From assembly GCA_002335425.1 (NCBI GenBank), contig DDCB01000008.1:14637-78636 (forward strand): a stretch of 64,000 nt of DNA, written 5' to 3'. The first letter of the stretch is position 1. Every line of letters starts with the position of its first letter. A program made the position numbers and the translations under genes. The notes under the pieces are model-generated. The model searched no databases and was not told where the DNA came from. It was given only the letters and a program-made list of their open reading frames with translations. The stretch is from Chthonomonas sp. UBA2017 (GTDB taxonomy: Bacteria > Armatimonadota > Fimbriimonadia > Fimbriimonadales > Fimbriimonadaceae). Positions 60,138-64,000 of this stretch are shown piece after piece.

Positions 60138-60482
60138 ATAGACCGGGGGGTAGAGGGGTTTTTGTGCCCCTCCATTCCCCCCACCCCAACCCGCGCAAAA
60201 TTTTCGCTGAATTTTAGTGGGACTCTCGGATTCTGAGGTACCAGAAACATAGTCCCGGATTACTTCCTCAGGTTGAACCTTCAAGAGCCGACAAAGTTCA
60301 ATGAGTTCAAGGGCCTGAAGCTGACGTTCTCCGCGCTCAATTTTCGACACATAGCTTTGGGGCAGATTTAGTAGCTTGGCTAGCTCCCGTTGGGACACCC
60401 CGACCATCTCCCGAACAGAACGCATGTATGCGCCGAATCGGACGTGTTCAATGTCGGGAATGATCTTGTGTCGTGCTGGCAA
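59841..60482 (-). CDS. Xre-family HTH transcriptional regulator (C-terminal extent doubtful)
   Basis: From TTG 60482, or from ATG 60425, the N-terminal 80 residues are a clear Xre/Cro helix-turn-helix: SQRELAKLLNLPQSYVSKIE, RGERQLQALELIELCRLL. After about residue 95 the frame becomes Gly/Pro- and His/Leu-rich, reads through the hairpin at 60145-60182, and then runs antisense to the 169-residue gene. That part is probably not a real domain. The true protein may end near 60190, perhaps with a frameshift. It likely represses the divergent gene at 60545. Confidence 0.6.
   Translation of the reverse strand: MPARHKIIPDIEHVRFGAYMRSVREMVGVSQRELAKLLNLPQSYVSKIERGERQLQALELIELCRLLKVQPEEVIRDYVSGTSESESPTKIQRKFCAGWGGGNGGAQKPLYPPVYLHRLNAEIAFIDEFRHLNPFLVVQRHLISDSIFCISRPLAILHLGHVRRTLDRIANQVVRLVHVLRSENVLCPPCSLTVYVHFWRWKMAFSNHQGKLP
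60145..60182 (+). terminator. Hairpin terminator after the 169-residue gene
   Basis: GGGGGG at 60145-60150 and GAGGGG at 60153-60158 pair with CCCCTC at 60167-60172 and CCCCCC at 60177-60182, with a TTTTTGTG loop and short internal bulges. The element begins eight bases after the stop at 60137. The T-run is in the loop and not after the stem, so termination is likely but not certain. Confidence 0.5.
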
Positions 60483-60503
60483 TACCCAGAAGCTGAGATC
60501 TGA

Positions 60504-60554
60504 GTGAAACCTTATTGAGGTTCACGCGGGTAAACTGAACCCGTATGGGTTCAG
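60504..60554. promoter_or_regulatory. Candidate Xre operator: two inverted repeats with GGTTCA half-sites
   Basis: GTGAA at 60504 and TTCAC at 60521 flank one inverted repeat; its full arms are GTGAAACC and GGTTCAC, with one bulged A. A second, perfect palindrome CTGAACCC-GTAT-GGGTTCAG lies at 60535-60554. Both share the half-site GGTTCA. They lie in the divergent gap between the Xre gene and the gene at 60545 and cover its ATG, so repression could block transcription or translation. Confidence 0.55.
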
Positions 60555-61420
60555 GTGATTCAGCATTCGGAATGCGAGGAACCGCTTCACTGATCGGGGC
60601 GATTCTGTGCACTGCCATTCTCCGGGGTCAAACGGTGGACAGAACTTCGCCTGTATTGCCGATGGTTTCGGATGCCTACGCAACCATGAAGAGCGTTCCA
60701 GGTTGGTCGAAGAATCATCTGGGCCAATGGGTTGAACTGCCTGGTGCAATCCCTTATCGGTCGAAAGATACGATTGAACTATCGGAGTTCACGGACAAAA
60801 ACCTCGGTGCAGACAACTTCACCAAACTGGAACTTCGCAAAGTGTCCGTAGCCGGGAATTCCTATCCTTTACTGATTATTTCCAGAAAGGTTGGAAGGTA
60901 CCTCTACCCTAGCATAAGGCGAGATTGGGTTGAGTACGTTTCCTGTCGTGCATTTGTGTTTAGGTATTGGCCGACCGTGATTGACGAGGGCAAGGAAGAA
61001 AATAAAGCATATAAGCTGAAGTTTCCCTTACACTCCTATATTGAAATCCAGTTTGCTGAGAGCACTGACATTAAGAGTAAGCTTTCGTCTGAATTCCAAA
61101 CGGTGCTTGATACCGGATCAGTTTTCGACGAAAAGGGAAGAAACCAGAAAAAGGAGTTGAGCGGCGAATTTTCGTTGATGGTATTTCCCGTTACTTCGGG
61201 AGGAAAGCGTTCGGTTCGCTTTCTGTTTGACTATTCGATTATTCCTACATGGATGCCTCAAAGCTTACAGTCCAACACCCTTTCTCGTGCCGGAACAACC
61301 GGTATCATTTTCCGCGAAGAGATCGGTTCGGAGTTGACCGAATTCGATAAGTGGTATTTCGAAATGCCACGCGAAGAATTCATTTCCTTCTGGACAACTA
61401 AGTTTCCAGGCGACAAATGA
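60545..61420 (+). CDS. Exported protein of unknown function
   Basis: The 291-residue product has a hydrophobic segment near residues 10-27 (MRGTASLIGAILCTAILRGQ) that acts as a signal peptide. A mixed alpha/beta body follows with no recognised family. ATG 60545 lies inside the second palindrome; ATG 60572 (Met10) is an alternative start that begins right at the signal. The stop overlaps the next gene by four bases. Codon use and GC look like the accessory region. Confidence 0.62.
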   Translation: MGSGDSAFGMRGTASLIGAILCTAILRGQTVDRTSPVLPMVSDAYATMKSVPGWSKNHLGQWVELPGAIPYRSKDTIELSEFTDKNLGADNFTKLELRKVSVAGNSYPLLIISRKVGRYLYPSIRRDWVEYVSCRAFVFRYWPTVIDEGKEENKAYKLKFPLHSYIEIQFAESTDIKSKLSSEFQTVLDTGSVFDEKGRNQKKELSGEFSLMVFPVTSGGKRSVRFLFDYSIIPTWMPQSLQSNTLSRAGTTGIIFREEIGSELTEFDKWYFEMPREEFISFWTTKFPGDK

Positions 61421-61989
61421 ACAGAAACTTCGAGCGAGTTATAGCGGTAATTCTTGTCCTCGTCTTTGCCTGGGCAGGCTTCCAGATGGGCGAGAAAAGC
61501 GGTCGGGCCGAATCTGTGGATAAAGAGGCCGTAAAGGTTGCGGCTGACTCGAAGAGGCAACTTGATAGCGAATTCCAAGCGACTCAGGGCAAGTTGGAAG
61601 CCAACAAAGCAAAGCTCAAAACGCTTGAGAACTACGAAAGCAAAGTTGCTCAGTTGCGGGGAGACACTTCGCGGCTTGCTTCAGAACTCAAGTCACTTGA
61701 CGGTCAGCTTGAAGATAAGCAAGCCGAATTAAAGAGTCTGACCGGACGAATCACACGGGAAAGGACCAAACCAGTTCAGTTACCAGCAGGGCGGTTCAAG
61801 GTCGGGCGAGATTTGCGAGCTGGTCGGTACCAAGTTTTTGGAGAAAGCAACTTCGCCGTTTACAGTGCAGACGGAGACCTGAAGGTGAACACGATTCTGG
61901 GCGACAACGGAAACGCGAGCTATGTTTGCGATCTCGAAGACGGTGATTCGATTCAAGCCGAAAGTTCCGTGACGTTTCAGCCGTTATAG
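61417..61989 (+). CDS. Membrane-anchored coiled-coil protein with beta-rich C-terminal domain
   Basis: The 190-residue product has one membrane helix (VIAVILVLVFAWAGFQMG) and a coiled coil at about 30-115. A 65-residue C-terminal domain has LPAGRFKVGRDLRAGRYQVF, SADGDLKVNTILGDNG and VCDLEDGDSIQAESSVTF. The last domain looks like a small beta-sandwich module I associate with Firmicutes cell-surface proteins; this is memory, not a search. Its ATG overlaps the stop of the previous gene, so the two form a pair. Confidence 0.68.
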   Translation: MNRNFERVIAVILVLVFAWAGFQMGEKSGRAESVDKEAVKVAADSKRQLDSEFQATQGKLEANKAKLKTLENYESKVAQLRGDTSRLASELKSLDGQLEDKQAELKSLTGRITRERTKPVQLPAGRFKVGRDLRAGRYQVFGESNFAVYSADGDLKVNTILGDNGNASYVCDLEDGDSIQAESSVTFQPL

Positions 61990-61992
61990 AAT

Positions 61993-62577
61993 TCATCCAA
62001 TGTCGTCCGAATCTTCCTCAGTTTCGACGGGCAAAACTAGCTCAACGGTTCTCCCATCCGACCCCAGGAATACAAGGTCTAGAAAGTCGCCCCCGGAAGC
62101 TCTAGCCACCTTTGCTCCTGGCAGTGCAAGTTCTTTCACCACGTCGGATAGTGCATGGACAATGACTCCTCTTTGTTTTAGGTGGTCAATTTCCTCATTG
62201 TGCCGCAGACGGTGAAGGACCACTTCCCGAGACCACGGGCCGGGAGCGAGAGAAGCGAGCAGTTTCAGCTTCTGGGGATGCCCGAATTTTTTGTGAACCC
62301 ATTCGTCGGCCCCACGAGAGATTTCGGCTTCAGTTCTCTTCCCTGCATGAGCAGGGCCCCTGCCCGTGGCTTTCTGCTCTGCCTTCGATAGGGGGAACAA
62401 GTAACTCACCGGGTTCACGGAAGCCTGTACTTCCACGTGACGGCACTCCAGCCCGCCTTGGGTCGGTCTGATTGCCAGCAAATCCATCTCGTGAACGCCA
62501 ATTTTCACGCCCCGAATCGTGAAAAATCCGGCCCGATTCAGCCATTCCTCAACCAGTTCTTCCGCGAGCAGTGCCAT
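61993..62577 (-). CDS. Protein with a PD-(D/E)XK-like N-terminal motif, possible nuclease
   Basis: The 194-residue product begins AEELVEEWLNRAGFFTIRGV, then KIGVHEMDLLAIRPTQGG (Asp32) and LECRHVEVQAS (Glu49-Val-Gln51). This is the E-x-D-x(n)-E-x-Q pattern of the restriction-endonuclease fold. The rest includes a conserved-looking basic region KKFGHPQKLKLLASLAPG and an acidic tail. It is divergent from the GHKL ATPase gene and convergent with the coiled-coil gene. Nuclease activity is inferred only. Confidence 0.55.
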   Translation of the reverse strand: MALLAEELVEEWLNRAGFFTIRGVKIGVHEMDLLAIRPTQGGLECRHVEVQASVNPVSYLFPLSKAEQKATGRGPAHAGKRTEAEISRGADEWVHKKFGHPQKLKLLASLAPGPWSREVVLHRLRHNEEIDHLKQRGVIVHALSDVVKELALPGAKVARASGGDFLDLVFLGSDGRTVELVLPVETEEDSDDIG

Positions 62578-62650
62578 ACTTGATTGGAGTTTCCCTGAAT
62601 TCGCCCGAACTTTTTCAGGTATATATACGTCTACTAACGCGGACTAAACG

Positions 62651-64000
62651 ATGAAAGCGGACATTGCAGGAAAGCTGAGGAATGCCGAAGTTCCAAAGAG
62701 CAGGCCACTTCTGCCTGTCTTCGAAGCAATCGTCAATTCATTCCAGTCCATCGAAGCCAGAAATACAAACCACGGGTTGATCGAAATCGTACTGACGAGG
62801 ATTCCAACTCTTGTTGAGAATCCTACGAGCGAAATAAAGTCTGTAACTATCCGTGACAACGGAGCCGGGTTCAATGAGCACAATTTCCGTCACTTCCTAA
62901 TCGCAGACACGCTTCATAAAGTAGCGATTGGGGGAAAGGGCATTGGTCGGTTTACTTGGCTGAATGTCTTCCATTCTGCGAATATCACAAGCGTGTACCA
63001 AGAGGGTTCGAATCGCCTATGCAGGACATTCACGTTTTCAGTTGACGATGATCCTGAAGAAAACGCTCAGCTAAGTGAAGCTCCCGAGTTATCGGGCCTA
63101 CTAACAGAAGTTACGTTAGCAAACCTGCGGACAGAATTTGCGACGATTTTTCCAGTTGACGCCGATGTCATTTCTCAGCAGATAGTAGAGCATTGTTTTC
63201 TCCTTCTTATCAAGCCGGATTGTCCAAAGGTAAAGCTACTAGATGGTCCTCAAGAATTTGATCTCAACGAATATTGTGCCGAATACGCACTAGACCGAGT
63301 TTTTCGTAAGTCATTCCGAGTCGAAAGAAAGTCATTCGAATACCTAGGATTGCGCAAGACTGAACTAAGCACTGGAGAGCGGACAGAGCACAAGCTTCAC
63401 ATAGCGGCCCATGGTAGACCTGTTCGAACAGTAAATCTTAGAAGCTGCGTCCCTAACCTGAAAGGGCATACCGTGGATTCGAACAACGAACCTTTCTCCT
63501 ATACCGCATACGTTACGGGTGATTTGCTAGACAGCACTGTAAATCAGAATCGGACTGACTTCAGTTTGTGCAAAACAGTTTCTGAAAAGCTTCAGCAAGA
63601 GTCCTTGTTTCCTGAAGCCTCGATTGAAGAGATACAGGAGAGGGCTTTAGAGCTTCTAAACGAAGACCTTAAGGAGACTCTTGAACTTCTAAACGCTAAG
63701 AAAATCGAAAAACTCGAAGCGTTGGTTGCAAAGCTACCTGAGTATAGGCCTTTGCTCAAGTATTCGAGTGAGTTCATTGATCGCATCCCACCAGGCTCCG
63801 GGACTGGTGAGATTGAGAAGATATTAGGGGACGAACAACACAAGCGAAAAGTCCGAATGAGAGACGAGTCAAGAAGGGTTCTTCGTCAGTTCAACAAGGC
63901 TTCCATAGAGGAGCAACAAGAGAATGTTCAGCGCATTATGGAGCAGATTACTGATCTGGAGAAGTCTGCCTTAGCTGAGTGGTCTGCCTCCCGAAAATGA
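62651..64000 (+). CDS. GHKL-type (Hsp90/histidine-kinase-like) ATPase
   Basis: The 449-residue product has the GHKL ATP-binding motifs: N-box FEAIVNSFQS (Glu25, Asn29), G1 IRDNGAGFNE (Asp69, Gly71, Gly73), and the G2-type GGKGIGRFTWL (94-104). The last part (about 330-449) is helical and charged. The fold is shared by MutL, Hsp90, MORC and several phage-defence ATPases; there is no histidine-kinase phosphoacceptor domain. It ends with TGA exactly at the last base of the window. Its partners probably follow. Confidence 0.8.
   Translation: MKADIAGKLRNAEVPKSRPLLPVFEAIVNSFQSIEARNTNHGLIEIVLTRIPTLVENPTSEIKSVTIRDNGAGFNEHNFRHFLIADTLHKVAIGGKGIGRFTWLNVFHSANITSVYQEGSNRLCRTFTFSVDDDPEENAQLSEAPELSGLLTEVTLANLRTEFATIFPVDADVISQQIVEHCFLLLIKPDCPKVKLLDGPQEFDLNEYCAEYALDRVFRKSFRVERKSFEYLGLRKTELSTGERTEHKLHIAAHGRPVRTVNLRSCVPNLKGHTVDSNNEPFSYTAYVTGDLLDSTVNQNRTDFSLCKTVSEKLQQESLFPEASIEEIQERALELLNEDLKETLELLNAKKIEKLEALVAKLPEYRPLLKYSSEFIDRIPPGSGTGEIEKILGDEQHKRKVRMRDESRRVLRQFNKASIEEQQENVQRIMEQITDLEKSALAEWSASRK

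Noticed and set aside
1..64000. Search by eye for CRISPR arrays, transposase genes, rRNA and tmRNA
   Set aside because: Nothing was recognised. Only one tRNA is supported; absence of an integrase in view does not exclude one beyond 64000.

Overview
The window looks like a chromosome segment of a double-membraned, Gram-negative-type bacterium, most plausibly a member of Armatimonadota (Fimbriimonadia-like). This is an inference. It rests on PEP-CTERM proteins ending in VPEPATMAALGLG plus an Arg/Lys tail, on outer-membrane genes (bamA, skp, lpxD, lpxC, beta-barrel proteins), on tricorn protease, beta-propeller and CocE-type secreted enzymes, and on GC-rich, densely overlapping genes. No rRNA or phylogenetic marker was compared.

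Bases 1-16.4 kb are housekeeping. They hold the end of an outer-membrane barrel gene, scpA-scpB, a leftward yceD-plsX-fabH lipid cluster (without rpmF), a beta-propeller phytase-like lipoprotein, an HMG-CoA lyase, and a long leftward run. That run is miaA-hfq-dapF, a small membrane protein, coaD, a coiled-coil protein, a Pro/Gly-rich secreted protein, a HAD phosphatase, queA, an HTH protein, a glycosyltransferase and a membrane protein with presenilin/SPP-like motifs.

Bases 16.5-45.9 kb are mixed. They hold a CocE-type hydrolase with a DUF4434 protein, a sulfurtransferase, a lipoprotein, an R3H/AAA ATPase with a GAF protein, HtrA, a PDZ-hydrolase divergent from a winged-helix regulator, and a BlaI/M56 signalling pair with a candidate operator. 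Three PEP-CTERM proteins, an 11-Asp-box propeller protein and tricorn protease follow. Next come an ankyrin gene broken by an in-frame TAG, a methyltransferase, rimO and an MFS-HEAT fusion.

Bases 46-56.5 kb form a rightward envelope cluster: bamA, skp, a lipoprotein, lpxD, lpxC, then an ABC substrate-binding/permease fusion. A small membrane protein and a TPR-peroxiredoxin fusion follow on the other strand.

From tRNA-Val(CAC) at 56.6 kb to the end the sequence changes. GC is visibly lower, gene order is plasmid- or phage-like, and the proteins are mostly unfamiliar. This accessory region holds a promoter with a roughly 350-nt leader of repeated hairpins, a DUF3854-type Toprim/ATPase replication protein, an Xre regulator with paired inverted repeats, two envelope-associated unknowns, a PD-(D/E)XK-like protein and a GHKL (Hsp90-like) ATPase. 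It is the most likely place for an undescribed system. No integrase, transposase or CRISPR array lies inside the window.
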